Source of the DNA: Azonexus sp.
GTDB taxonomy: Bacteria; Pseudomonadota; Gammaproteobacteria; Burkholderiales; Rhodocyclaceae
Assembly (NCBI GenBank): GCA_031274715.1
Contig: JAISPT010000079.1
Span: forward strand, 1-64,000
Length of the DNA stretch: 64,000 bases
Direction of reading: 5' to 3'
Shown: positions 51,811-60,627 of the stretch, one piece after another
How positions within the stretch are numbered: the first letter of the stretch is position 1
How the letters are laid out: every line of letters begins with the position of its first letter
The notes under the pieces: generated by a model
The model's database searches: none
The model's input: only the letters and a program-made list of their open reading frames with translations
Told to the model about the DNA's origin: nothing
Translations under genes and position numbers: made by a program

Positions 51811-52914
51811 ATGAGCGAACGCTGGATTCTCCAATTCTGCCACTGCCATTACGGGCCCTTCCTCGACGTCGCCCGGCAGTATGCAGCGCTGTTTAAGGGG
51901 TCTCCCTACAAGGTCCTCACCGTCTATCTGACCGACAAGCCATCGGAAGCGGCACGGACAGGCTCTGCCTCCGACGAGGTGATTTTTCTCGACTACGACA
52001 GCAAGGCGGTTCGCGGCCTGAAACTTTCCGCCATCCGCGCCCTGAGGAAAATTGCGGCCAGCCGGGATTTCGCCCTGGTCATCGCCCACCGCGCCAAGCC
52101 GATCTATATCGCCTGCCTCGCCACGAATCTGCCGGTCATCGGCGTGCAACACTCGTTTGGCGATTACCATCGGGCAGCGCGGCGCTGGTTCGCCAACCGG
52201 TTTCGCCAGCGTCTGTCGCTGCTCGGCGTCTCGGATGCCGTGCGCGACGACATGCGCCGCTATCTGCCCAACTGGCCCGCCGACCGGATCGAAACCCTGC
52301 ACAATCGCCTCGACGTCGAAGCCTGCCGGCGGGAAATCCTCGCCAGAAAAGACGCCCGCGCTGCGCTGGGCCTGCCGGACGAGGCCAAAATCATCGGCAA
52401 CGTCGGCCGCCTACACCCGGACAAGGATCAGAAAACGCTGCTGGCCGGCTTTGCCCAAGCCCTGCCACATCTGCCTCCCGGCACCCTGTTGGCGATTGCC
52501 GGCAGCGGCCGGCTGGAGGCTGACCTCAAGGCGCAGGCCCAGGCATCGGGCATCGCGCAACAGGTGATATTTCTCGGCCAGGTGCCGGAGATCTGGCGGT
52601 TGTTCGCCGCCTTCGACCTTTTCGTCCTCAGTTCCGACCACGAACCCTTCGGCATGGTGCTGCTGGAGGCCATGGCGGCCAATGTGCCCATCATGGCCAC
52701 CGACTGCGGCGGCGCCCCAGAAATCGTCACCGACGATAACGCCCTCTTCCCCCTTGGTGACAGCCGGGCACTGGCCGAGAAGCTCACTACATTCTTCTCG
52801 GCACCACCGGCCGGAGAGGCCCCTCTTGATCGCCTGAAGGAACGCTTCTCCGACGAAGCGGCGCGGCGGCGTTTCTTCGCCCTGCCGATGGTGCAAAAGG
52901 CGCTCGGCTCATGA
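51811..52914 (+). CDS. GT4-family glycosyltransferase
   Basis: The 367-residue GT-B enzyme has a donor-binding C-terminal half: IIGNVGRLHPDKDQKTLLAG, LAIAGSGRLEADLK and the EX7E segment SSDHEPFGMVLLEAMAANVP. The N-terminal half (IQHSFGDYHRAARRW in VIGVQHSFGDYH) binds the acceptor. Donor and acceptor sugars are unknown. It starts three bp after the carbamoyltransferase stop and overlaps the next gene by four bases. Confidence 0.88.
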   Translation: MSERWILQFCHCHYGPFLDVARQYAALFKGSPYKVLTVYLTDKPSEAARTGSASDEVIFLDYDSKAVRGLKLSAIRALRKIAASRDFALVIAHRAKPIYIACLATNLPVIGVQHSFGDYHRAARRWFANRFRQRLSLLGVSDAVRDDMRRYLPNWPADRIETLHNRLDVEACRREILARKDARAALGLPDEAKIIGNVGRLHPDKDQKTLLAGFAQALPHLPPGTLLAIAGSGRLEADLKAQAQASGIAQQVIFLGQVPEIWRLFAAFDLFVLSSDHEPFGMVLLEAMAANVPIMATDCGGAPEIVTDDNALFPLGDSRALAEKLTTFFSAPPAGEAPLDRLKERFSDEAARRRFFALPMVQKALGS

Positions 52915-53987
52915 GCACCATGCGCAAGCTGCTGATCCTCGATGGCATTGCCGGCGTCCCGCTGGGCCGGGAACTGCAGGAAGCCTTCCGGGAAACCGGC
53001 GTCGAAGCAGCACATGTCGATTGCCTTCAGCAGGCATGCAAGCCGCTATACGGCGTCCGTTCGGCGTGGGCCAAGTTGCGTAATCGGGAATCCGGCGGTG
53101 ACTCCTTTTACTTCCTGCCCAAGCTGTTGGAAAAGGACCTGCGGGAATGGATCGCCCGCGAACAGCCCAGCCACATCCTGGTCATCGGTTTCATCTACAA
53201 ATTCTTCGATCCCGCGCTACTGCGCCGGCTCGCCGATGAAACCGGCATCGCGCTGCTGCTCTACGACACCGACACCTGCAACCTGTACGGCCGCCGGCGG
53301 GAATTCATTTTTTTCATCGAGTGCGAATTGCCGGTTTACGACCACATCTTTTCCTGCTCCCTGGTCACCACCCGTTTTTTCCAGGACACCCGGCGCCTCG
53401 ACACCAGTTTTCTGCCTTTCGGCGCCAAGCCGATTCCTGACCTGCCCTCTTCGTCTGGCGACAAGCCGCTGGACGTACTGTTCGTCGGCAGTTGCGATCT
53501 ACGCCGTATTTTCCTGCTCGAAGGCATCCGCGATCACGTCACTATTCGCGGCAATCGCTGGCGGCGCAATATGCCGCTGATTTCAGCGCCATTGCAACAA
53601 CGCGTTGACGACCGGCCGATCTGGGGAGCAGAACTGCACCGGATGCTCGATCAGGCCAAGATCGTTCTCAACATCACCCGGACCGACTTCCACGGCGCCG
53701 AAACCGGCATCAACCTACGGATTTTCGAAGCGCTCGCCGCCGGCTGTTTCTTGCTCACCGACCATTGCGACGAACTGGCCACCCTGTTCGCCGTCGGCGA
53801 GGAGATCGAAACCTATCGCTCGGCTGCCGAACTCAGCGAGAAAGTCCGTTATTACCTCGCCCACCCCGAGGAACGAACCCGGATCGCGAACCAGGGCCAT
53901 GCCGCTTTCCGTGCCTCCCACACTTGGGGCCATCGCGCAACGGACATTCTCCATTTCCTCCAACGCGACACCGGCAAGCCGGCATGA
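52911..53987 (+). CDS. CgeB-like glycosyltransferase family protein
   Basis: The 358-residue protein resembles the CgeB/Glyco_trans_1_2 group. An N-terminal half ends in a DTDTCNLYGRRREFIFF region, and a C-terminal half has LDVLFVGSCDLRRIFLLEGI and the donor segment GINLRIFEALAAGCFLLTDH. The role is probably in LPS or surface sugar assembly; sugars are unknown. ATGA overlaps occur on both sides, so it is coupled to both neighbours. An alternative start is ATG at 52920. Confidence 0.75.
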   Translation: MSTMRKLLILDGIAGVPLGRELQEAFRETGVEAAHVDCLQQACKPLYGVRSAWAKLRNRESGGDSFYFLPKLLEKDLREWIAREQPSHILVIGFIYKFFDPALLRRLADETGIALLLYDTDTCNLYGRRREFIFFIECELPVYDHIFSCSLVTTRFFQDTRRLDTSFLPFGAKPIPDLPSSSGDKPLDVLFVGSCDLRRIFLLEGIRDHVTIRGNRWRRNMPLISAPLQQRVDDRPIWGAELHRMLDQAKIVLNITRTDFHGAETGINLRIFEALAAGCFLLTDHCDELATLFAVGEEIETYRSAAELSEKVRYYLAHPEERTRIANQGHAAFRASHTWGHRATDILHFLQRDTGKPA

Positions 53988-55024
53988 ATCAGCAAACAAC
54001 CGCCCAACCGGAAATCACCGCAAAACCCAGAATTGCGCTGGTTTCCTTCGATTCGCTGGGCGACGGTCTGATCTACTTGATGATCGCTAACAACCTGCAA
54101 CGAAATGGCTTTGGCGTCACCTGTTATGGGAACGTCGCTTACCAGATGCGGGCATGGCTGCCGGATCTCGACATCCAACCCTATCCACCGGCCGATCAAT
54201 TCGAGACGGAGTTGGCAGCATACGACTTGGCCATCGTCAGTCCACCGGGTTTCATTCGCGCCAATATGGATGCAACGATGACCGCCCGGCTGCGCGAGAA
54301 ATGGCTGCTAGTCTGCCAAAACCCGCCGGCAAGCTGGCGCTTCGATCACACCAAACGAGTCCGGCACTCCACTACCCCGGACAAATTCCGGCAACTCGAA
54401 AAGCTGCTGGACAGCAGCGGCTCCATCGCCCGCTTTCGCCCGTTCACCGACGAAAGCGTGGTCGAAATGACCTTGCACTACCTGCAGGAGAAGATGCACC
54501 TGAAAGAGGTTAGCAAAGAGCTTCCAATCGTCGCACTAGAAGGGCTGCTATACCGTCGCCACCGAAACAGGATTATCGTCAGCCCCGATTCAGCCGGGCC
54601 GGAGAAGAAAGACTGGCGTCCCGCCTCTTTTCTTGCGCTCTGTCACCGCCTGCAAGCGCTCGGCTACGCTCCCGAAATCGTCGTTGCACCGAAAAACCAT
54701 GCCGCTTGGGCAAAAATGGCCGGCCATACGTTCGCAACGCCGCGTTTCGACGACATCGGCACACTAGCCGCCCATCTCTACGAATCAGGCGCCGTCATCG
54801 CCAACGACTCTGGCAATGGACATCTGGCATCCTTTCTCGGTATCCCGGTCGTTACCATCTATCGCAAGAAGAACCCGCGCTTCCATTGGCGCCCGGATTG
54901 GGCACCCGGTATCGTTGTCTGCCCTACCTTTCTTCCCTTCCCGCGAGAAAAACTATGGAAGGTTTTTGTCCGCCCGTCGCAAGTCATTGCCGCGCTCGAA
55001 CGCCTGCTGGAGAAAACCGCTTGA
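53984..55024 (+). CDS. GT9-family (heptosyltransferase-like) glycosyltransferase
   Basis: The 346-residue GT-B protein has ALVSFDSLGDGLIYLMIANN at the N-terminus, in place of the usual RxSxxGD of heptosyltransferases. The C-terminal donor site is RIIVSPDSAGPEKKDWRPAS, then LYESGAVIANDSGNGHLASF and GIPVVTIY. The family adds heptose to LPS core; the N-terminal deviation makes the donor uncertain. The start at 53984 overlaps the preceding stop (ATGA); the frame is open upstream but lies in the previous gene. Confidence 0.78.
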   Translation: MNQQTTAQPEITAKPRIALVSFDSLGDGLIYLMIANNLQRNGFGVTCYGNVAYQMRAWLPDLDIQPYPPADQFETELAAYDLAIVSPPGFIRANMDATMTARLREKWLLVCQNPPASWRFDHTKRVRHSTTPDKFRQLEKLLDSSGSIARFRPFTDESVVEMTLHYLQEKMHLKEVSKELPIVALEGLLYRRHRNRIIVSPDSAGPEKKDWRPASFLALCHRLQALGYAPEIVVAPKNHAAWAKMAGHTFATPRFDDIGTLAAHLYESGAVIANDSGNGHLASFLGIPVVTIYRKKNPRFHWRPDWAPGIVVCPTFLPFPREKLWKVFVRPSQVIAALERLLEKTA

Positions 55025-55085
55025 CCGCGGGCCAGGCGCCAGCCCGCCATTCATGGCACGATCAGCGTGACACCGGAAAAACAAC

Positions 55086-56246
55086 ATGAGCAAGCAACCG
55101 ATCCCCCGGCGTATCCGCATCCTGCAATTGCAGACCGAATGCCACGACCGCTCGCACGACCCAACCGATCTCGCCGAACAAATCGTCGCTGCATTTCCGC
55201 GCGACCGCTTCGAGGTCACATCGGCTTTCTTGCAAGGTCATCCCGAGCCAGGGCAAGCCAAAAGCTGCGCCGAACACGTCCATTACTTTGAATTTCCAGA
55301 AAAAGCCATGCGCGGCCTGCGCTTGAGCTTACACCACGCGCTGTGGAGATATTGCCGCGAAGGCCAGTTCGACGTCGTCATCTGCAACCGTTTCAAGCCC
55401 GTCAGCATGCTGATGACGATCAACCGCTTCTTGTCCATTCCGGTCTGTGTCGGCATCTCGCACAGCTTGGGCGAATACGATCGCTTCTGGCGCCGTCGCC
55501 TGGCGGCCTTCTCGATACGGCCGAACTGGCGTTTCGTCGGCGTATCCTCCACCGTCCGCGACTACCTCATCGATCTGGGCTGCGGCTTCACTCCAGACAA
55601 CACGCTGACCATCCCTAACGCACTCGATCTGAAGGTGGTCGAGGACATGTTCTTGCCACGCGCGGCGGCGCGGGAAGAACTCGGCTTGCCTCTGGAGGCC
55701 CGCCTGATCGGCGCCATCGGCCGCCTAGTTCCCCTCAAGGGACACATTTATCTGATCCAGGCATTTGCCGCCATCGCCGCGCACCACCCGGACGTTCACC
55801 TGGCGATCATCGGCGATGGGAGAGAAGAAACCAAACTACGCGAGGCGGTTGAGCAACATGGACTCGCCGACCGGGTCCACCTGTTAGGCTGGCGGACTCG
55901 AGCCAAGCGCTACATCCGCGCCTTCGATCTGTGGACCATGCCATCGCTCAAGGAAGGGCTTCCCCTTGCTCTGCTGGAGGGCATGTGCGGCCAGTTGCCG
56001 ATCATTGCAACCAATATTCCATCTATGCGCGCCTTGATCGACTGCGCCGGCGGCTTGGCTGTCCCACCGGCCGATGCCGACGCCCTCGCGGAAGCGCTCG
56101 ACCAATACCTCCGCCTTGATGACGAAGCCTTGCATCGCAAGGGGCTGCAAGCCTACGCCCATGTACGGGATAACATGACGATCGAACAGTACCGTGGTGC
56201 TTGGTTGCAACTGGTCGAGCAGGCGCTGGCCAGTCGCAGCGGATAG
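55086..56246 (+). CDS. GT4-family glycosyltransferase
   Basis: The 386-residue GT-B enzyme shows RLIGAIGRLVPLKGHIYLIQ, LAIIGDGREETKLREAVEQH and the EX7E region MPSLKEGLPLALLEGMCGQL, followed by ATNIPSMRALIDCAGGLAVP. The N-terminus (IRILQLQTECHDRSHDPTDL) lacks a signal. Sugars are unknown. It lies 61 bp after the GT9-like gene on the same strand. Confidence 0.87.
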   Translation: MSKQPIPRRIRILQLQTECHDRSHDPTDLAEQIVAAFPRDRFEVTSAFLQGHPEPGQAKSCAEHVHYFEFPEKAMRGLRLSLHHALWRYCREGQFDVVICNRFKPVSMLMTINRFLSIPVCVGISHSLGEYDRFWRRRLAAFSIRPNWRFVGVSSTVRDYLIDLGCGFTPDNTLTIPNALDLKVVEDMFLPRAAAREELGLPLEARLIGAIGRLVPLKGHIYLIQAFAAIAAHHPDVHLAIIGDGREETKLREAVEQHGLADRVHLLGWRTRAKRYIRAFDLWTMPSLKEGLPLALLEGMCGQLPIIATNIPSMRALIDCAGGLAVPPADADALAEALDQYLRLDDEALHRKGLQAYAHVRDNMTIEQYRGAWLQLVEQALASRSG

Positions 56247-56312
56247 CGCTTCCCTCGCTGGAAATTACCTGAACAATTTGTTACCACCCACCAGGAATCA
56301 CACGCGCTCTCG

Positions 56313-57191
56313 ATGCCTAGCCAAGAACTCGTAACCGTCATCATCTCCTCTTACAACCACGCGCCGTATATCGAGGAGTCAATTCTCAGTGTCGTCGAAC
56401 AGACTTATCCGCATATCGAACTGCTGGTCGTCGACGATGGCTCGACAGATGACAGCGTCAGTAAAATCGAAGCATTGCAGCGTATCCGCGGTTTTGATTT
56501 TCGCGTCCAGAAGAATCAGGGCTTGACCCGCACACTGAATGAAACCATCACGCGCGCCAAGGGAAATTGGGTGGCGCCTTTCGGTTCAGACGACATCATG
56601 CTCAGTGATCGGTTATCGCTCCAGATGGCATACATCGCCGATAAACCGGAGGTCGGCATATGCGCCGGCAATATGGAACTGATGGACAGCGACGGCACTC
56701 CATATCCCAATCAAAATCCCCAAAACGATCCACCATTCCGTCGGCTGGATTTCGAAGACGTTTTTCTTCAGAGGAAGCCTTTTGCTCCCGCGCCAACCCT
56801 GTTGATCCGCAAAGAAGCTTTTGAGAAAGCTGGCGGTTTCAATCCGGACATCCGGCTCGAAGACCTCTATATCCAGTTGAAAATCACGCATGCCGGCTAC
56901 TTTATTGACGCCTTGGGCACGCGCATGGCCCGCTACCGGAAGCACCCGACAAATACCTACAAGAACATCCGTTTCATGACGGAAAGCGTTCTGCGCATTT
57001 ATCAGGATTACGCCGACCATCCAGATTATGAACAGGTCCGCTTCCGTTTCCTCAACTCCATGCTCGCCAAATCCTCCCGGCGCGACAAAAAACTGGCCGG
57101 GGAGATTTTGGCGCAACTCCCGTTGCGCGCCTGGAACCGGCGAACACTCGCCAGTCTGTTGCGCTACCCGTTTGCGCCCATTGTTTCCTGA
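56313..57191 (+). CDS. GT2-family glycosyltransferase
   Basis: The 292-residue GT-A enzyme begins LVTVIISSYNHAPYIEESIL and has the nucleotide-binding LLVVDDGSTDDS and the FGSDD motif in WVAPFGSDDIMLSDR. APAPTLLIRKEAFEKAGGFN and LEDLYIQLKI complete the domain. There is no membrane helix. Codon use is noticeably richer in A/T than in the flanking housekeeping genes. Its 3' end overlaps the convergent O-antigen ligase gene by 28 bp. Confidence 0.88.
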   Translation: MPSQELVTVIISSYNHAPYIEESILSVVEQTYPHIELLVVDDGSTDDSVSKIEALQRIRGFDFRVQKNQGLTRTLNETITRAKGNWVAPFGSDDIMLSDRLSLQMAYIADKPEVGICAGNMELMDSDGTPYPNQNPQNDPPFRRLDFEDVFLQRKPFAPAPTLLIRKEAFEKAGGFNPDIRLEDLYIQLKITHAGYFIDALGTRMARYRKHPTNTYKNIRFMTESVLRIYQDYADHPDYEQVRFRFLNSMLAKSSRRDKKLAGEILAQLPLRAWNRRTLASLLRYPFAPIVS

Positions 57192-58384
57192 CTAGTGCCA
57201 GCCATTGTTTTCGCCTGCTGAATTACAGCGGCAACCAAGACCAATGGTATCCAGATCAGAAACCAATGTTCGTTCGGCCTAGAGAACACTCCCCCGCCTT
57301 CGGTCATCCCCGCCATCAACCCGTAAATCACGGTTGCCGAGCAGGCCATCACCCATGGGTTGCTGCGCCAATGCCAGCTTTCCCGCAATACGGCCAGGTA
57401 AAGCGCCAGCCAGAGTAGGCCGCCGCTGACGCCTCCCTCAAAGAGGACCGATAGCGTGAGGTTATGCGGATCCCACAATGGGTAGGGAATCCCTTCGACC
57501 CATATCCGTATCGGCGTATCAAATCCATGACCGAACCAAGGCGCTTCGCCGATCTGCTGCAAGGCCCCTCCCCATATTTCGGTGCGATAGGATGAACCTC
57601 GTTGCGTAAGCATTTCCGGTGACAATAGGAAGATCGCGGCAACCGCGATTAACAGTGCGGCGATAGCCAGGGCACCCTTGCGGCTCCAAACAATTGCCGC
57701 CAACCAGAATATCGTCACTGTCATGGCAACCAATGGCGTCCGTGACCCGGTTGCCAGCAACAAGGCAACCAGAACCAGAATCGGGACCAGTATCAGCGGC
57801 TCAAATAACGGGCGCCGGGAAAAATAAACGCCCAGCCACCACGCCAAATAAAATCCAAAGACATGGGAAACCAATAGCGGATTGTAAAGTGCGCCATACC
57901 CTGCAAATCGGTCACCACCCCCGGAACGGAAAAACACTCCCAACATATATATTCCGGCAGCAACCGCAAATACAGCCGCCCATTTCATGACTGCGACAAG
58001 AAGATCAAAACGTCGGCGCCCCAGTTCAAAAACAAAATAAAAAAGCAGCATGATGAAAAAAGGGAGCTTCACCAAGTCAGCCGTATTTTTTTTCTCGCTT
58101 TCCGACCATAGAGATGACGCCATCGCGTAACAGAAAAAGACGAGGCAAACCAGGAAGATTGGCGATGACGCAAGCTGCCGTAAGCGGCTTGGAGAACTGA
58201 CTATCGACAATGTTGCGGGAAGCAGGACCGCCCAATAGAAAACCTTGGGATACAGCCCGTGCTTACCGATCCAGAACATCCCCGTCAGCAGTAAAAAAAG
58301 GCCGATCGGAAATACCCGGCAACCAAGAAAATCACTGGCTTTGTCAGCCCACTCTGGAAATAGATAACCCATAATCGACCTCAT
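57164..58384 (-). CDS. O-antigen ligase family (WaaL/Wzy-type) membrane protein
   Basis: The 406-residue polytopic protein has about ten to twelve helices and a large periplasmic loop before the last ones. Wzy_C-type markers are LLATGSRTPLVAMTVTIFWL, SSYRTEIWGGALQQIGEAPW, FGHGFDTP and DPHNLTLSVLFEGGVSGGLL. Ligases of this family attach O-polysaccharide to the lipid A core; polymerases look alike. Codon use is A/T-rich like the GT2 gene. A second possible start is ATG at 58372. Confidence 0.83.
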   Translation of the reverse strand: MRSIMGYLFPEWADKASDFLGCRVFPIGLFLLLTGMFWIGKHGLYPKVFYWAVLLPATLSIVSSPSRLRQLASSPIFLVCLVFFCYAMASSLWSESEKKNTADLVKLPFFIMLLFYFVFELGRRRFDLLVAVMKWAAVFAVAAGIYMLGVFFRSGGGDRFAGYGALYNPLLVSHVFGFYLAWWLGVYFSRRPLFEPLILVPILVLVALLLATGSRTPLVAMTVTIFWLAAIVWSRKGALAIAALLIAVAAIFLLSPEMLTQRGSSYRTEIWGGALQQIGEAPWFGHGFDTPIRIWVEGIPYPLWDPHNLTLSVLFEGGVSGGLLWLALYLAVLRESWHWRSNPWVMACSATVIYGLMAGMTEGGGVFSRPNEHWFLIWIPLVLVAAVIQQAKTMAGTSQETMGANG

Positions 58385-58408
58385 GATTTTCCCATCAACC
58401 GCAACCGG

Positions 58409-59812
58409 CTAACCGGGCAAAACACTCTGTAAGTACTGAACCAGCACCGACCCAGCCGGCCAGTTGCGCAACAGGCGGTCCCGATCGCGCCGCCAGGCAC
58501 GGGTGAAGGTGCGGGAGGAGTGGTGCTCGGTCAGCGCGTCGAGATCGATCAGCACGATCCGGCCGGCGTGCCACAGCAGGTTGGTAGCCTTCAGGTCGCC
58601 GTGGGTGATGTGCAGCCGGTACAGGATTGCGAATAATTCCCGAAGCGCCTGCTGCACGACCGGTTCCGGCTCCCGCGCCGGATCGAGCAGGGCCAGCAGA
58701 TTGACGCCGGGACAATACTCGGCAATGAAGAAAGCGCGACCGCGTAGCGCGCCCCGACGTTCCTCGACCAGCGCCAGCGCCCGCGGCGTGGCGATGCCGT
58801 AGAAGTCGAGGCGATGCGCCGCCAGCCAGGAATGCCAGGCGCGGCTAGGTCGCCACAGGCGCGACAGCGCATGCCGCCAGTGTTTGAGGTTGTAGCGCTT
58901 GACGACCAGCGTTCGCCCGCCCGCCTCGACGGCGGCGACCGTGCAGGTGTTGCCGTTTTTGAGGTGCCGGCCGGCAGCCATTGCGGTATCCGGGTTCGCC
59001 AGCAAGGGCTGTAGCGGCGGCGCTTCGTCGCGCAAAACGGCGGTGAAGCGGCGAAATTTTTTTTGCACTACAAACTGGCCGCAATCGCGCACGGTTTTGG
59101 CGAGATAGCGGCGCAAGCGCCGTTGCCGGGCGACGGCTACCGCGCTCTCCAGAGCGCCAGCGTCGACGCGGCGACCCCAGGCTTGCAGCAGCATGGGGCG
59201 CTGTTCATCCCAAACCGGCTCCAGTTCCGCCAGCAGTCGGGCCAGATTGGCCAGTTGACCGGCGGCCGAGGCATCCGCGCGCACGCCATCGCCGTCGATC
59301 AGGAGCAGTTGCCCCTGATGGCGCAGGAAATTGCCAAAGTGCGGATCGTGTTGTACCAAGCCGGCGTCATGCAAGCGGCCAAGCAGTTGCATGGCCGACA
59401 ACAGCGATTGTTGCTCAATCGGCTCAGACCAGTGTTCCTTCAGGGCCGCCGCGCCGTCGAGAAAGGCGGTGAGTACCAGATAGCCGCCGTCACCAATCTG
59501 ACCGGCGAAATGCTGGGCCGGCGTCGGCAAGCCCGCGTTGATCAGCGCAGTGAGACCAGCGTGCTCGCGCTCGCCGTGCCGCTGCGCAGCGGCGCCGACG
59601 AACAATTTGGCAAATACCGGCTGGCCATTCCACAGCGCCAGACCGGCCAGACGTTTGCCTGGGAGCAGGCGCAACAAACGGGTAAATTCCAGCCGGCCAC
59701 CATCCGGCAAGATCAATGCAAAGGGCAAGGAAGGCTCGCGCCCGGCCTGGCGCAGACTCTCCAGCGACACTACTCTTGGCACCCCGCCGTAATCAATCCG
59801 CGACGGACTCAA
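58409..59812 (-). CDS. Double-domain lipopolysaccharide kinase (InaA/WaaP-like)
   Basis: The 467-residue protein holds two kinase-like halves. The first (about 1-240) has PVFAKLFVG, LVQHDPHFGNFLRHQGQLLL and the DFG-like IDGDGVR. The second (about 265-467) has RTLVVKRYNLKHW, LYRLHITHGDLKATNLLWHA and IVLIDLDAL. Each half keeps a Lys, an HxD-type catalytic loop and a D-containing metal motif. It probably phosphorylates inner-core heptoses together with WaaP. In Pseudomonas, separate kinases occupy this place, so this looks like a fusion or tandem duplication. Confidence 0.82.
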   Translation of the reverse strand: MSPSRIDYGGVPRVVSLESLRQAGREPSLPFALILPDGGRLEFTRLLRLLPGKRLAGLALWNGQPVFAKLFVGAAAQRHGEREHAGLTALINAGLPTPAQHFAGQIGDGGYLVLTAFLDGAAALKEHWSEPIEQQSLLSAMQLLGRLHDAGLVQHDPHFGNFLRHQGQLLLIDGDGVRADASAAGQLANLARLLAELEPVWDEQRPMLLQAWGRRVDAGALESAVAVARQRRLRRYLAKTVRDCGQFVVQKKFRRFTAVLRDEAPPLQPLLANPDTAMAAGRHLKNGNTCTVAAVEAGGRTLVVKRYNLKHWRHALSRLWRPSRAWHSWLAAHRLDFYGIATPRALALVEERRGALRGRAFFIAEYCPGVNLLALLDPAREPEPVVQQALRELFAILYRLHITHGDLKATNLLWHAGRIVLIDLDALTEHHSSRTFTRAWRRDRDRLLRNWPAGSVLVQYLQSVLPG

Positions 59813-60627
59813 CTTGCCACCGGTGCGAACTTGCGCCGGTAACGCGCCAGCAGGCGTTCACCTTCGGGAACCAGATAGCGCAGCAGCGGTGCCTCGTCGT
59901 GCAGGATGTCGCGCAACGGTCGTAGGAAATAGGCACGCAAAAAGCGCAGGAAGTCGCGCTGGGTCAGACCGATTTCCAGCACCGAGAAATACAGCGAGGC
60001 CAGATCTTTGTCGCGCCAGCGGCGCGGCGTCGCCAGCCGGCATTGGGCTCGGTGCAGGTCGATGATGGACAGCCGAAAAGCCGCCGGCGTCGGCACCGGA
60101 TCGAGATGCAACAGAAAGTGGCAGATGTAGAAATCGCGATGATTGATACCGGCGCGGTGCATGCGCCCGGCCATGTCGGCGACGCGGTCGATCAACGCCC
60201 GCTTCAGCGCCGTGGCCGGCGGCCGCTGCGGCCAGTCGCGGCAAAATTCATCCAGACTGACGGTCGGCGTCAGTTCCTCGGTAACGATGAAGGAATGCTG
60301 ACGCGCCGGATTCCAGCCGCGCCTCCCCCAGGCCACGGCCCGCATGGTGGCAACGCCGGCTGCGGTCAGGCGGCGGATGGCCCGCCATTCGTTCTCTGCG
60401 CCGAGTACCGGCCAGCGCAAGTACAACAGGTTCTTGAAAATCTCGCCCCAGCCAATGCCGCGATGAATCTTGACGAAGTAACCGCGCCCAGCCACCTCGG
60501 TACGCAACGTCCGGCGCCCCTCCAATTCGCGGAATACCTTGCCTTGCAGGGCTTCGACGGCGACGAACGGGTCCTGCCCCGCCCAGCATTCGGTGAACGG
60601 CGCTTCGAGGACACACTCCACCGCCAT
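59809..60627 (-). CDS. waaP: Lipopolysaccharide core heptose(I) kinase
   Basis: The 272-residue RfaP/WaaP kinase phosphorylates heptose I of the LPS core. Segments are GRGYFVKIHRGIGWGEIFKN, GAENEWRAIRRLTAAGVATM, SFIVTEELTPTVSLDEFCRD, the catalytic loop MHRAGINHRDFYICHFLLHL and FRLSIIDLHRAQCR. It overlaps the double kinase by four bases and waaG by one. Confidence 0.94.
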   Translation of the reverse strand: MAVECVLEAPFTECWAGQDPFVAVEALQGKVFRELEGRRTLRTEVAGRGYFVKIHRGIGWGEIFKNLLYLRWPVLGAENEWRAIRRLTAAGVATMRAVAWGRRGWNPARQHSFIVTEELTPTVSLDEFCRDWPQRPPATALKRALIDRVADMAGRMHRAGINHRDFYICHFLLHLDPVPTPAAFRLSIIDLHRAQCRLATPRRWRDKDLASLYFSVLEIGLTQRDFLRFLRAYFLRPLRDILHDEAPLLRYLVPEGERLLARYRRKFAPVAS

